A stretch of DNA of 59,571 nucleotides from Pseudomonas putida (GCF_001976065.1 NZ_MNAH01000001.1:1390086-1449656), one strand, 5' to 3'. Shown: positions 24,422-34,582, numbered from the stretch's first letter. The notes: generated by a model from the letters alone, not told the origin. Program-made: numbers and translations.

Positions 24422-26896
24422 TCAGTTGAGCGCCCGCACTTCGATTTCGACCCGTCGGTTAGGCTCCAGGCACCGGATCAGCTGGGCCCTCGGCTGTTGC
24501 ATGTCGCACTTGACCAGGGGCCGGGTGCTGCCTTCGCCGACGGCCTCGACCAGTTCGCCCGGTACGCCTTTGCCCACCAGGTAGGTCTTGATGGTTTGTG
24601 CCCGCTGCCGGGAAACCTGCAGGTTGCCCTGGGGATCGCCGAGTTGATCGGCGTGCCCGGCGATGATGATTTTCCCGACGTTGGGGGTGCTGAGCAGCTT
24701 GCCGGCGATCGCGCTTAGCTGGCCTTGGCCTTCATTCTTCAGGCTCTGGAAGTCGGCTCGGCCAAAGGCGAACAAGGTGTCCGACTCCAGCGTGATGGTT
24801 TCGATCGAGCGCAATGACTGCGTCAGCAGGCTGTTGATGTAGTTGCGCGAGCTGGAGACCAGGAACGCGTTGTCGAGGATTCGCGGCACGTCGGGCTCGT
24901 GAATCTGGTCGCTGTAGAAGTTGATCTGGCGGCTGGCGAACTCATAGTCCGCGGCGGCGACACCGGCGTTACCGACCTGGCGGGCAATCGCCGGGTACCA
25001 GTAATCCGGGATCTTCGCTTTCAGGAAAGCAGGGTCGGCCTTTTCACGCTGGGCACGCGAGAGCATCACGTAGGTGTCCAGCGTCGCCTTGCCAAACTGC
25101 GCAATGGATTGCGCCCGGTTGTCGTTGGGCAGCGCCTTGGGTTCGACGCTGTCCACGCCGGTTACCGGCATCAACTCCTTGGCATTGCGCTGATAGACCT
25201 TGAGGGTGGTCAGCAAGTACAACGAGCGGGTCAGGTTGTCGGCCGTGGGCTTGAGCATCACGCTTTCCAGCCGGTCGAAATAGCGGCTGCGCACCAGTGG
25301 CTCTACCTTGTGGCCTTGATAAAGCCCCAGGCGCATGCGCAGCGGCACGCCTTCGTCGTGGTGCTGCGCGTAGTAATGCGCGGTCCAGAAGCGCAGTCGA
25401 TCCAGGGTTTGCCACGCGGTGTATTGCGCGGTAGCGGAACGGTCATCGGCCGCCGCCTGGGTCAGTTCCGCCGAAAGGCTGTGCAACGTGTCCCTGTTGT
25501 TAACGTACGACCAGCCCAACAGACTGCACAGCAGCACCGCGACCAGTGTGGCAGCGCCGATCCAGGTGGCTTTGCGCCGACGTTCGCGGTGGTTGGTGGT
25601 GTACAGCGCCACCAGGTGCTGGTCGGGAATGATGACTTTGCGGAACAGACTGTTGATGAACAGCGGGCGCGGTTGTGCGTTGCCGTTGGCGATCTCTCGC
25701 TCACCTTCCAGCGAGAAGCGCTCGGTCACCTGCCGTGCATGCCCACCCGATTCCGGCTGGTCGGCATCGAGCGCGCTGGTGAAATAGAAGCCGCGCAGCA
25801 GTTCCGCATGTTGATAAGGGTTGGCGCGCAGCAGGGCATCGACGAACAGTTGCAGCCGTGGTTTGAGGGCCGCCAGCTCCAGCGGGAAGCGATACACCGC
25901 CGAATCCTGCCGGGTGATCTGGATGTCCTGCGTGACCAGTTGCTGGCTTGCCACCTGTTGCCAATAGCTGACCAATTCGTCCATCGCGGCGCCGAAGCGC
26001 TGCCCCCAGTCGGCCTGCTCATAACTTTTGTGGGAGAAGGTCTTGCCCATCACTTCGCCGCGGGCGGTCTCGTCCAGTTGGCGATAGAAGGGGGTGAAAC
26101 CGGGCACCAGGTCGCACTTGGTGAACACCAGGTAGACCGGCAGGCGCACTTCCAGCAGGGCATGGGTTTCCTGGATGCGTTCGCGCAGACGCTTGGCGAT
26201 GCGCTCCTGATCTTCCAGCGAGGTCTGCAGGATGTCGTGGATGCTGACGGTGACGATCAGGCCGTTGAGTGGCCGGCGCTGACGGTGCTGGCGCAGCAGC
26301 TGCAGGAACGCGCGCCATTTGCCGGCCTCTTCCTGGTTGTTCATGTAGCGCCCGGCGGTGTCCAGCAGGACGGCCTCGGAGCTGAAGAACCAGTCGCAAT
26401 TGCGCGTGCCACCCAGGCCTGCGACTCGCACACCTTCGCGCTCGGCGTAAGGGAAATTGAGGCCCGACTGGTAAAGCATGGTGCTCTTGCCTGCCGCCGG
26501 CTGGCCGACCACCAGGTACCAGGGCAGGGCATACAGCGCATCCTTTGGATTGCTGCCCCGTGGCTTGTTGCTGTGCAAGCGCTCGATGCTCTGCAACAAC
26601 CGCTCGCGCAACAGGCTGACTTCCTCACGATCCGCCGGGCTCGCGTTCAACACGGCCTGGTCGGCATCCTCACGCAGCAGCCCTTCGAGGTTGTGATGCC
26701 GGGACACGCCCCGATAAAGCAGCAGCACATACCCGGCGGACAGCACCAGGAACACGCCGATGCCGGTCAGCAGGCTGTTGAGCGAACTGAAGCCGAACCC
26801 ACGCCCGATGCCCCACACCACGAAGATCGTGAGGAAAAAGCACACCCCCAGGATGTAGGGTTGATAGCGCAAGAAGTAATACTTGATCTTGTTCAT
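24422..26896 (-). CDS. TssM-like protein fused to an OmpA peptidoglycan-binding domain
   Basis: An 824-residue protein. Two N-terminal membrane segments (about 14-30 and 40-60) precede an IcmF-type cytoplasmic NTPase region with Walker A GQPAAGKST at 131-139 and LLDTAGRYMN. A third membrane segment lies near 438-458. The periplasmic part is far shorter than that of true TssM. The C-terminal 115 residues form an OmpA domain (IIIAGHADQLGD, VSRQRAQTIKTYLVGKG, NRRVEIEVR). The full-length TssM is encoded separately at 27851, so this is a second, hybrid membrane-complex component. TssL here lacks OmpA, and the fusion could supply cell-wall anchoring. It overlaps tagF by 4 bases. Confidence 0.9.
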   Translation of the reverse strand: MNKIKYYFLRYQPYILGVCFFLTIFVVWGIGRGFGFSSLNSLLTGIGVFLVLSAGYVLLLYRGVSRHHNLEGLLREDADQAVLNASPADREEVSLLRERLLQSIERLHSNKPRGSNPKDALYALPWYLVVGQPAAGKSTMLYQSGLNFPYAEREGVRVAGLGGTRNCDWFFSSEAVLLDTAGRYMNNQEEAGKWRAFLQLLRQHRQRRPLNGLIVTVSIHDILQTSLEDQERIAKRLRERIQETHALLEVRLPVYLVFTKCDLVPGFTPFYRQLDETARGEVMGKTFSHKSYEQADWGQRFGAAMDELVSYWQQVASQQLVTQDIQITRQDSAVYRFPLELAALKPRLQLFVDALLRANPYQHAELLRGFYFTSALDADQPESGGHARQVTERFSLEGEREIANGNAQPRPLFINSLFRKVIIPDQHLVALYTTNHRERRRKATWIGAATLVAVLLCSLLGWSYVNNRDTLHSLSAELTQAAADDRSATAQYTAWQTLDRLRFWTAHYYAQHHDEGVPLRMRLGLYQGHKVEPLVRSRYFDRLESVMLKPTADNLTRSLYLLTTLKVYQRNAKELMPVTGVDSVEPKALPNDNRAQSIAQFGKATLDTYVMLSRAQREKADPAFLKAKIPDYWYPAIARQVGNAGVAAADYEFASRQINFYSDQIHEPDVPRILDNAFLVSSSRNYINSLLTQSLRSIETITLESDTLFAFGRADFQSLKNEGQGQLSAIAGKLLSTPNVGKIIIAGHADQLGDPQGNLQVSRQRAQTIKTYLVGKGVPGELVEAVGEGSTRPLVKCDMQQPRAQLIRCLEPNRRVEIEVRALN

Positions 26897-27819
26897 ACGG
26901 GCTTCGAATCCAGGGCATCGACAAAACGGTCGATAACGTCACCCAACGGGCGGTCGATTTCGGCAAAGGCGTGATTACGGTGGTGCTCGTCAAAGGCATC
27001 GAAAGACGCCAGCACGTCATAGCTCTGCGAGCGCTCACCGATACCGGTCAACAGGCGATAGGCATCGCAGGTATTGCGTGAGGCAAAACAGATCAGTCGG
27101 GGGCGCATGAAGTCGTCCGCCAGCAGGCTGACCTGCGGCACGGCGCGCGCCGCGGTCATGTGCGTCAGCCAGGTGACCCACAGATCGGCGGTGGGGTTTT
27201 TCAAGCCTCTTTCCGCCGGCAAGGGCAGGGCGATGCCGATTGGCGTTGCCTGGTCGAGGTGCTTTTCCAGGGCCCGCAGCCGGGTCAGCACGGCGTTGGT
27301 GACGAACTCCGGGTAGGCGCCTTCGAGTGCGGTACTGATATCGCGCAGGTTGAAATTCATCAGGAACTTGTCATGCACGCGCCGGAACAATTCGAAGTCC
27401 TGGCCTTGCAACGGGCGCAGGGCCTTGATGCGCTCGAACAGCGCCGACGTGCTTTCGCCCTGGACGGCCATGTGCAGCAGCGGACGGATCTGACCGCTGA
27501 ACAATTCACCCAGGGTGAACGGATTGACCAGAGGCTCGGCTTCGCTGGCCTTGAGGGACTGGAAAATGAAAAACGGATAGCGCCGCCCACTCGAATCCCT
27601 CGAGCTGATCAGCCCGCCCAGCAACCAGTTGCCGCTGCGTGCGCGGTAACTGAAAAAGCACAGCGGCAACCCGTCGAACAGCGTGCGCCAGTCGTCGCGG
27701 TGCTGCAGGGCGGCCAGTGCGCCTTGCAGCCAGCCGTCGAACTCGCAGACGTCGTCACCCGCACCTTGCAGGCTGACGAAGTCCGGGCTCGCGGGGACCT
27801 TGCCGAAGCAACCGATCAT
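26893..27819 (-). CDS. tagF: T6SS-associated protein TagF
   Basis: A 308-residue TagF (ImpM family) opening MIGCFGKVPASPDFVSLQ, with FFSYRARSGNWLLGGLISS. In other bacteria TagF represses T6SS post-translationally, opposing the PpkA-Fha pathway. No ppkA, pppA or fha gene is visible in this window, so either they lie elsewhere or TagF acts independently, as in Agrobacterium. Start 27819 is chosen because homologues begin there; an upstream in-frame extension overlaps tssM and is rejected. Confidence 0.9.
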   Translation of the reverse strand: MIGCFGKVPASPDFVSLQGAGDDVCEFDGWLQGALAALQHRDDWRTLFDGLPLCFFSYRARSGNWLLGGLISSRDSSGRRYPFFIFQSLKASEAEPLVNPFTLGELFSGQIRPLLHMAVQGESTSALFERIKALRPLQGQDFELFRRVHDKFLMNFNLRDISTALEGAYPEFVTNAVLTRLRALEKHLDQATPIGIALPLPAERGLKNPTADLWVTWLTHMTAARAVPQVSLLADDFMRPRLICFASRNTCDAYRLLTGIGERSQSYDVLASFDAFDEHHRNHAFAEIDRPLGDVIDRFVDALDSKPV

Positions 27820-27850
27820 TGGCCGGTTCCCGGGTTCAAGTTCTGCTGGC

Positions 27851-30800
27851 TCACAGCGGGCGACCCTCTGCGCCATTGAGCGCACTCAAGGCCTTGACGT
27901 TGGCCAGGTCGGTCAGCTTGACGCCGCCATAGTTGCGCACGGCAAGACTGACCGGGCCACTGCCGGTGTTCCAGCTGAAGCGTTGCTGGATGCCGTCCAG
28001 ATCACTCACCCGTGCACTGTCGTTCATGCGCAGCAGGCCCCAGCGGCCCGGGTAGTCGAACACCGTGATGCGCTCGCCGCTCAGGGTCACCACATCCAGG
28101 CGTGCGCCCGGCGTGGTGGTCGTGCCCGGCCAGGAGAAACGGCTCCAGCTGGTCCTGCCATTACGGTAGTGCTGCACCTGGCCGTCGAGGGTGAAAATGA
28201 TGTCGGTGAGGTTGGCGGAGGGCTCGAGCATGATCTCGAAGCCGTTGTCGCGGTCCGACAGGCTGGCGATCACCTGGCCCAACGAACTGGCCTTGTCGAT
28301 GCTGTTGACCATGTTCGGATTGACCAGCGGCGTGGCCTTGCTGTTGCTGCTCATCCCCAGGCCCTCGCCACCGGACAGGTTGCCGATTTCGTTGCGCTTG
28401 AAGTTCGGCAGCAGCCCGGATTCCGGGTCGACGAAACGCTGCAGATCCTTGACCGAGGCTTCATTGCGGCTGCCGGGCGCAATCGGGTAACGGTGCGCCA
28501 TGACCTGCTCCCAGGGCTTGGCGATCTGCTGCGCCCAGGCCTTGGCAATCTGTTGGCCAGCCGGGTCGCGCAGGGTTTCCCAGGCAAACTGGATCGGCAG
28601 GCTGAACAGGCTCTGCAACGAATCGGACAGGCTGCCCTGGCTGGTGTCGACGGTGGTCTCGACATAGTTGCGCACGCTGGTCACTTCGCTTGGCAACCCT
28701 TCGAGGGTTTCACTGATCAGCAGCTTGCTGCTCTTGCCGACGTCCTGGGAGCGCTGGATGTTGTTCATCCGCACCTTGAGTTTGCGCAGGGCTGCGAGGT
28801 AGCGGTCCATGATCGTGCTGTCGGCGCCTTCGGCGTTTTGCACGGCGAACACCCGCGATACCGGTTCGAAGCGCTTCGCCAGGCTGCCATCGTCAACCGC
28901 CGGCAGCGGCGATACCAGCGCACCGGGCGCGGTGTTCTTGCCATCGAAGATCCCGCTGACGCTGCTCCAGAATCCGTCATCGGGCTTGACGCCCGCCTGC
29001 GGGGTTTCGCGCGGGGCAGGGACGTCCCACTGGGTGTTGTCGTTGACCGCCGCCAGCAGGGTTTTCACCGGCGAGTTCTGCACGTCGCTGAGCAGCGACA
29101 GTTGCTGGGTGGCATTGGCCATGTCGGTGAAATGACGAACGCCAACGCTGTCGACGAAGCTGTACCAGGCCTGGGTGTAGTCACGCTTGTAGCGCGTCAT
29201 GAACTCGCGAATGAAGTTGGCTTTCTGCACGATGCTGTCGCCGCCTTCGCCATCGAGTACCCAGTCCGTTTCGTTTTGCAGGTTGCCCGACACCAGCTTG
29301 ATCAGCTCAGGCTTGACGAAGTGTTCCCAGCCCTGGCGGGTGAAAATCGCCGGGACCGCTTCGGAGCCGTACAACAACTGCCGACCAGGCAGCGGCACCA
29401 GGTCGCTCAAGCCGACAGCCGGGAACTGACGGCTGGATTCCAGTTGCAGGTGCAGGTATTCACGGTCTACCAGCGAGCTGGAAATCATGAAGGACTTCAG
29501 GCTGTTGCGGGTTTCGCTGATGAGCTGCTCGTTACGCGACAAGGCGGGTGCCTGGCCATTCTTGAGCAACTGCACGTAGACCGGTGAGTTGTCCTCGATC
29601 ACCGCGATGCTGACAGGGTGCTCGGCACTGGCGGTATTGGCCCAGGCCACCGGCAATGCAGCGCCGACGAATTCCGCGTCCGGGTGGGTGCCCGGTTGCG
29701 TGAGCATCAGGTAGAGCTTCAGTGCGTTATAGGACTCGATGATGGAGGCGACTTGGCGCTCATCCAGCCGGCCGAGCATTTCTTCGGACAACGACAGCCC
29801 GCCGGTGGTCGCCGACAAGTCAGCGGCATCGCTCGCCGTGGCAGGGTTGCGCAGCGCCGTCAGCGCTTCGCCCCGGGCCTTGTTCGCAGCACCCTTGGCG
29901 GCACCGGTCAGGCGATTGGCGACATCACCGCTGCTGCGCGGCAGGTTGTTCAAGCGGGTCGGCAGTTTCTGGCCCGACGCGCGGGATTTGCCTGAGTCGG
30001 CCTTGTTGGGTGCAGGCGCAAAGCTGTTCTGCGCATCCATGGTCCTGGCGAACTCATTGAAGGCGCGCATCTGCAATTGCAGTTGCAAGGTGACAGGCTC
30101 CAGCGCCTGGGTGCGCAGTTGTTGCCAGTAGGCAGTCTGCGCAACGCGGTAGATGTCGTCACCACGATAGAGACCGGCACCCAGTTGCAGCGGCACGCCG
30201 TTGGCACGGTGCTTCTCGATGACGTGGAGTTGCTCACGCAACAGCTCCAGGCCCTGGCCCGAGGCGAGTAGCCCGGCACGGTCCGAGGACTGTTGCAGCT
30301 CACTCAGTTGTTCGCGCAAGGTGGCCAGCCACTGCCGGTTGTTCTGGAACGACAGGGCTTGCCAGCCAATGAACGCAACCCCGGCCAATACTGCCAGGCC
30401 CAGCAGGGCAGGGCTGGCGGAGGTGTTCTTGCCAATGCGCGACTGATAGAGGGTCAGGTCGCGATCGGGGAAGATCACCCGACGGAACGTATCAGTGATG
30501 AAGTAGCTGCGGTCGCTGATTTTCTTGCCGCTGCCGTGCTCCGGTTGCTCGGCGGCAGTCTGCAAGGCGAACGACTCGGCCAGGTCGTCTTCATACACCT
30601 GGCTCAGCTGCTGGTCGGTCTGCAAGGCACTGGTGAAATACAGCCCGCGCAGCAACAGCGGCGCACCGCTGCGACGGGTTTCGGCGAAGTGCTGGAGAAA
30701 CTGTTCCAGCACCCCGGACAGCTCGGCGAAATAGTTCGGGAAGTTCAGCAACGCGCTGTCGGCATCGGCACCCAAGGCAATCATCTGGGCGTCGACGTGG

Positions 30801-31723
30801 CGACGTATATGACCGTGCAGGTTTGCCAGCTTGGCATCCAGCACCGGGCGCAGGCCCTGGTTACGGATCTCGGACAAACCGAAGGTCATGCCCAGGGGTT
30901 GTTGGCGCTCGTTGAGGTCCAGGCCTTCAAACGCCTGGCTGAAGCCCGGCAGTTGATCGGTCTTGCTCAGCATCAGGTAGATCGGAGGGTTGGCGTCCAG
31001 GCAATCGTTGTATTCCTCGATGCGCGACACCAGTTGTGCGGCGAGTTCGTTGCGCTCGGTTGCGCTGCACGCCAGCAGTTCAGGCAGGCTCACCACCAGC
31101 ACCAGGCCATTGACCGCGGCCTTGCTGCGTTGCTTTTTCAGCAGGCGCAGGAAGGCGGCAAATTCACTGGCCGACGGGTCGTCGCGCAGGTAACGGCCAG
31201 CCGTGTCGATCATCACGGCCTCGGGGCTGAAATACCAATCGCAATGCTGGGTACCGCTTTCGGTGTCGTTGGCGCTGCTGGCAATGCTGGCGGACAGGCC
31301 CGAGCGGGTCAGCAACGAAGTCTTGCCGGCCGCGGACATGCCGATGACCAGGTACCACGGCAGATCGTAAAGCGCCGACGAGCCGCCGCCACCGGCCGAG
31401 CGATCGGTGCGCAACATCGCGATGGCGTGCTTGAGGCGTTCGCGCAGCACGTGCTGATCGCGGAACTCACCAGAAGACTTGAGCGAACGATCGACTTCGA
31501 TCTGCACCAGGTTTTCAAGGTTGTGCTCGGCGCGGATGCGCTTGTACTGACGCAGCACAATGATCAGCAGGTAGAAGGCACTGACGAGCGCCATCGCTTC
31601 CAGCGCATACCCGCGCAGCCAACCCACGCGCGGGGCCACGAACCAGCAGACCGCCAGGCTCGCCAGCCACAGGACGGGGACGAGGAACCAAAAACTTTTC
31701 AACGAACGCAATAATGTCTTCAT
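27851..31723 (-). CDS. tssM: T6SS membrane subunit TssM (IcmF)
   Basis: A 1290-residue TssM. Two N-terminal membrane segments (residues 11-30 and 40-58) are followed by a cytoplasmic NTPase-like domain with Walker A GMSAAGKTS at 128-136 and VMIDTAGRYLRDD. A further segment lies near 445 (LLGLAVLAGVAFIGWQAL), and a large periplasmic region ends in the beta-rich domain that contacts TssJ (LDVVTLSGERITVFDYPG). It spans the inner membrane and bridges to the outer-membrane lipoprotein. Length is normal. It lies 30 bases after tssL. Confidence 0.95.
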   Translation of the reverse strand: MKTLLRSLKSFWFLVPVLWLASLAVCWFVAPRVGWLRGYALEAMALVSAFYLLIIVLRQYKRIRAEHNLENLVQIEVDRSLKSSGEFRDQHVLRERLKHAIAMLRTDRSAGGGGSSALYDLPWYLVIGMSAAGKTSLLTRSGLSASIASSANDTESGTQHCDWYFSPEAVMIDTAGRYLRDDPSASEFAAFLRLLKKQRSKAAVNGLVLVVSLPELLACSATERNELAAQLVSRIEEYNDCLDANPPIYLMLSKTDQLPGFSQAFEGLDLNERQQPLGMTFGLSEIRNQGLRPVLDAKLANLHGHIRRHVDAQMIALGADADSALLNFPNYFAELSGVLEQFLQHFAETRRSGAPLLLRGLYFTSALQTDQQLSQVYEDDLAESFALQTAAEQPEHGSGKKISDRSYFITDTFRRVIFPDRDLTLYQSRIGKNTSASPALLGLAVLAGVAFIGWQALSFQNNRQWLATLREQLSELQQSSDRAGLLASGQGLELLREQLHVIEKHRANGVPLQLGAGLYRGDDIYRVAQTAYWQQLRTQALEPVTLQLQLQMRAFNEFARTMDAQNSFAPAPNKADSGKSRASGQKLPTRLNNLPRSSGDVANRLTGAAKGAANKARGEALTALRNPATASDAADLSATTGGLSLSEEMLGRLDERQVASIIESYNALKLYLMLTQPGTHPDAEFVGAALPVAWANTASAEHPVSIAVIEDNSPVYVQLLKNGQAPALSRNEQLISETRNSLKSFMISSSLVDREYLHLQLESSRQFPAVGLSDLVPLPGRQLLYGSEAVPAIFTRQGWEHFVKPELIKLVSGNLQNETDWVLDGEGGDSIVQKANFIREFMTRYKRDYTQAWYSFVDSVGVRHFTDMANATQQLSLLSDVQNSPVKTLLAAVNDNTQWDVPAPRETPQAGVKPDDGFWSSVSGIFDGKNTAPGALVSPLPAVDDGSLAKRFEPVSRVFAVQNAEGADSTIMDRYLAALRKLKVRMNNIQRSQDVGKSSKLLISETLEGLPSEVTSVRNYVETTVDTSQGSLSDSLQSLFSLPIQFAWETLRDPAGQQIAKAWAQQIAKPWEQVMAHRYPIAPGSRNEASVKDLQRFVDPESGLLPNFKRNEIGNLSGGEGLGMSSNSKATPLVNPNMVNSIDKASSLGQVIASLSDRDNGFEIMLEPSANLTDIIFTLDGQVQHYRNGRTSWSRFSWPGTTTTPGARLDVVTLSGERITVFDYPGRWGLLRMNDSARVSDLDGIQQRFSWNTGSGPVSLAVRNYGGVKLTDLANVKALSALNGAEGRPL

Positions 31724-31753
31724 GTCTTCCTGACTCGGTTACCTGACCTGTGC

Positions 31754-32467
31754 TCAGGCACTGAACAGCTGGCTGATTTGTTCGGACAACGCGGCTACGT
31801 CTTTGCCCAGCAGCCAGTCCAGCGTCAGGTAGACACCCGCGCAGACCAGCGCAATCAGCGCCAGGTAGAGCCACAGGGGCACTTCATGGCGCAGCATCTG
31901 CGAGACTTGGTCGGGCAAGGCCCAGTCAGGCGAGAGGGCCTTGGGGGTCTTGCGAAAACGCGCGATGTCTTGGCCCAGGGTATTGGCCAGGTAACGCAAC
32001 TGGTCCTTTTGCCCGAGGCTGAACTTGCCTTCGAACCCCAGGGCCAGGCACAGGTGGTAGACCTCGAGCACGTCGAGGTTCTGTTTGACGTCGCCACGCA
32101 GTGCATCGATCTTTTCGAAGAAGCCTTCACCGGCCAGGTGCACGCCGAAATAGCGGAACTGCAACGGCTGCAATTCAAAGTGCCGACGCAATTCGTTGTC
32201 CCCGGAGCGCAACACGCTTTCATCGAGGAAGGCACAGAGGGCGTACTGGGTGTCCTTGACCTGTTCAACGCTGTAGTTGGCGCCACGGGCGTCGAGCTCC
32301 AGCGCCTTGAAGAAGCTGTCGACGCTGGCCTCGAAGGCGCTGACCGACGTCACCTGGCGGCCCTTGCGCACGATCAGCGCCATGCTGATGAAGTCTTGCA
32401 CCAGGTCCTTGAGGGTCGGTTTTTCACGGGCGGGCGCCACGGCGCCTTGCAGTACGGCTTCGGTCAT
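31754..32467 (-). CDS. tssL: T6SS membrane subunit TssL (DotU), without OmpA domain
   Basis: A 237-residue DotU-type TssL. A cytoplasmic helical hook domain (YALCAFLDESVL, FFEKIDALRGDVKQNLDVL) is followed by one C-terminal membrane helix (PLWLYLALIALVCAGVYLTL) and a short tail. Extended TssL proteins carry a periplasmic OmpA domain; this one does not. The missing peptidoglycan-binding module is found instead on the TssM-like hybrid encoded later in the operon. The start overlaps the tssK stop by 4 bases. Confidence 0.93.
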   Translation of the reverse strand: MTEAVLQGAVAPAREKPTLKDLVQDFISMALIVRKGRQVTSVSAFEASVDSFFKALELDARGANYSVEQVKDTQYALCAFLDESVLRSGDNELRRHFELQPLQFRYFGVHLAGEGFFEKIDALRGDVKQNLDVLEVYHLCLALGFEGKFSLGQKDQLRYLANTLGQDIARFRKTPKALSPDWALPDQVSQMLRHEVPLWLYLALIALVCAGVYLTLDWLLGKDVAALSEQISQLFSA

Positions 32468-33807
32468 TTGAGTACCGCCATCAGTTCAAGCTTGAGGTTG
32501 GTGAACGCGCTGGGCGCATAGAAAGAGATGGCCTGGGCACTCATCATTCGCTCGTAGACCCGGCCATGGGGTTCGATGGAGAAGTAGTGATTGTCCAGTC
32601 GCACCGGAATCGCATTGGGCAGGCGGGTCGAATGATTGAGGGTGACCCCCGGCATGGCGCTGTTGACCACCACTTCGATGTCTTCCGGCGAGCCGACCTT
32701 GAACGCCCGTGGCACCAGTTCCAGCAGGCTCGCGCCCGGCATGTCGGCGTGCACGGAGATGTAGAAATCCGCCTCCGCCAGCCGTGGATCGTGCAACTGC
32801 CCTTGCCAGTACGAGGGTTTGGTCTGGGTCAGGTTGATCACCACGCACTGATTGGGCACTACGTTGTCGAGCAGCACGCGAATCATTTCGTCGAGCCTGA
32901 CCAGCGAGGCCGCCGGGTCGTGGTGGTCGTACTCGGGGATGTCGTTGAGCTGGGTGTCCAGCGAGAACGTCAGCAAGCCGCCGGCCAGTTCGGCCAGGAA
33001 CAGATACAGGCGCTCGGGGTGCAGGCGTGGATGCGCGAGCAGGTGCGCCAGGGCCGGGTGCGCACGGTTCACCGTGTTCAACAGCCAGAACAGGGTGACG
33101 TCGCTTGAGCCGAACTCGGCAATCTGGTCCGCGCGCTCGCGACGCCGCCCCGACAGCGCCTTGCTCTTCGATTGCAGGGCACCGAGCAAACGCTTGCCCA
33201 GCCCGATCAGGGTGTCATGGGTGCCCAGGTGCAGCGTCGGGTGCACGAAATGCCCGTCGAGGTTGAAGCCGCCGATGTTGTTGCGTGACAACCGGGCGAT
33301 CGGGCACCAGGTGTAGCCATCGAGGTTGTCGCCGTCGATGAGCATCACCACGTTCAGGCGCAGGCTGGTGATTTCGTTTTCCAGGTCGCCTTCGTTGAGG
33401 TCTGGCAAGGTGTCGAACTGCTTGCGATAGCGCCGCCCGGTCTTCTGTTCCTGGCCGTCTTCGACGTAGTTCAGGCCGAAGGGCTCCGGCAGTTTCAGCG
33501 CGGCGTAGACCTTCAGGTCGTTGCCCTTGAGCAGGTCCTTCAAGTCGCGGGCGGCCGGCAGCGGGTCGTGCTGCGGCGCGTCGTACAGGCTGCCGTCGGG
33601 AAACACCAGCTTCAGCCGCTTGAGCTGCAGGGAGCCGGTGGCGAGGGCTTCCTCGTCCACTTCGAGCAACTGCACGCCCCAGTGAAAAGGCGTGTTGCGC
33701 AGGGTCGCCTGCGCCAGCTGATGCTGGTGGAACTCATCCTGATACTGGAAATGCTGGGGCAAAAGGAACATGCCTTCGGACCACATCACCCGGCTTTGCT
33801 TACTCAT
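32464..33807 (-). CDS. tssK: T6SS baseplate protein TssK
   Basis: A 447-residue TssK opening VMWSEGMFLLPQHFQYQDEF, the family signature. TssK trimers connect the baseplate wedge (TssF, TssG, TssE) to the TssL-TssM membrane complex. The C-terminal part (AIPVRLDNHYFSIEPHG, then VYERMMSAQAISFYAPSAF) matches the membrane-complex-binding domain. It overlaps tssJ and tssL by 4 bases each, indicating translational coupling. Confidence 0.95.
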   Translation of the reverse strand: MSKQSRVMWSEGMFLLPQHFQYQDEFHQHQLAQATLRNTPFHWGVQLLEVDEEALATGSLQLKRLKLVFPDGSLYDAPQHDPLPAARDLKDLLKGNDLKVYAALKLPEPFGLNYVEDGQEQKTGRRYRKQFDTLPDLNEGDLENEITSLRLNVVMLIDGDNLDGYTWCPIARLSRNNIGGFNLDGHFVHPTLHLGTHDTLIGLGKRLLGALQSKSKALSGRRRERADQIAEFGSSDVTLFWLLNTVNRAHPALAHLLAHPRLHPERLYLFLAELAGGLLTFSLDTQLNDIPEYDHHDPAASLVRLDEMIRVLLDNVVPNQCVVINLTQTKPSYWQGQLHDPRLAEADFYISVHADMPGASLLELVPRAFKVGSPEDIEVVVNSAMPGVTLNHSTRLPNAIPVRLDNHYFSIEPHGRVYERMMSAQAISFYAPSAFTNLKLELMAVLK

Positions 33808-34559
33808 TGAGCGCCTTCCAAAAATGAATTCAATTTCGAGTCCACGGCTTTTTGCGCGGAGGCACTCGTCTGGTCCTGGGCCTTCTGCACCACGGCGTCC
33901 TGCACGCGCTCGGTCAGCGAGGGTTTGGCCGGCTGCTCGGGCAGGGTGGCGGCTTTGGCCAGCTGCTCCTGGGTCTTGGGTTTGTCCAGGACATCGACGC
34001 CACTGACGGCGGACACCCTGTTGTTGTCCACCAGTACCCGCAGGCCGTCGGAGGAGAACCAGATGCCGTCCTTGCGCAGGGAGTTGGCGTCAAACGCAAC
34101 CTTCCAGCGGCTGTTCTCGTCGGTGCGGAAAAACGCGGCGACGCCGACATAGCCGGTGGCCTTGTTCAGCGGCCATTTGTCGACCTGGCCCATGCCCGGC
34201 AGCAAGGTGATTTCGCGGTTCTCGATCAGGGTATTGCCGAGGGCCTTTTGCGGGTCGTCCCACAGTGTGTCGGCGTCGACCGAGGCAAAGCGCTCCAGCG
34301 AGGTCAGCTGGTACACGCGCAGCACCACCGACAGCGGTTGGCCGGACGCATCGGGGTTGAGCTGGTTGCCGCCGTCGGAGGTGAGGATGACCTTCTCCTG
34401 ATCGTCGAACAGCATGTCGCCCGCCCAGGTGTCGTCGACCCGCTTGCCGACCCGGTCGGTGACGCCACAGGCCGTCAGCGCCATCATCATTGCCGCCGCG
34501 ACCAGGCATTTTGCCAATGCCGGTCTTGCTCCACGCGTCCCTGAATTTCTCTTGTCCAT
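33804..34559 (-). CDS. tssJ: T6SS outer-membrane lipoprotein TssJ
   Basis: A 251-residue lipoprotein. A basic N-region and hydrophobic core end in the lipobox LTAC (AAAMMMALTAC), giving an acylated Cys. A TssJ core follows (LSVVLRVYQLTSLERFASVD, IENREITLLPG, YVGVAAFFR). The C-terminal 80 residues beyond the usual TssJ domain are Gln/Ala/Lys-rich and probably disordered, making it longer than most TssJ. ATG 34559 is preferred over the in-frame GTG at 34589 that overlaps the tssH stop, because it gives a proper signal peptide. Confidence 0.9.
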   Translation of the reverse strand: MDKRNSGTRGARPALAKCLVAAAMMMALTACGVTDRVGKRVDDTWAGDMLFDDQEKVILTSDGGNQLNPDASGQPLSVVLRVYQLTSLERFASVDADTLWDDPQKALGNTLIENREITLLPGMGQVDKWPLNKATGYVGVAAFFRTDENSRWKVAFDANSLRKDGIWFSSDGLRVLVDNNRVSAVSGVDVLDKPKTQEQLAKAATLPEQPAKPSLTERVQDAVVQKAQDQTSASAQKAVDSKLNSFLEGAQ

Positions 34560-34582
34560 GACCACTACCTGTAAATGCCCGA

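Noticed and set aside
24899..26974. 691-residue forward frame
   Set aside because: Opposite strand of the TssM-OmpA gene; no recognisable protein.
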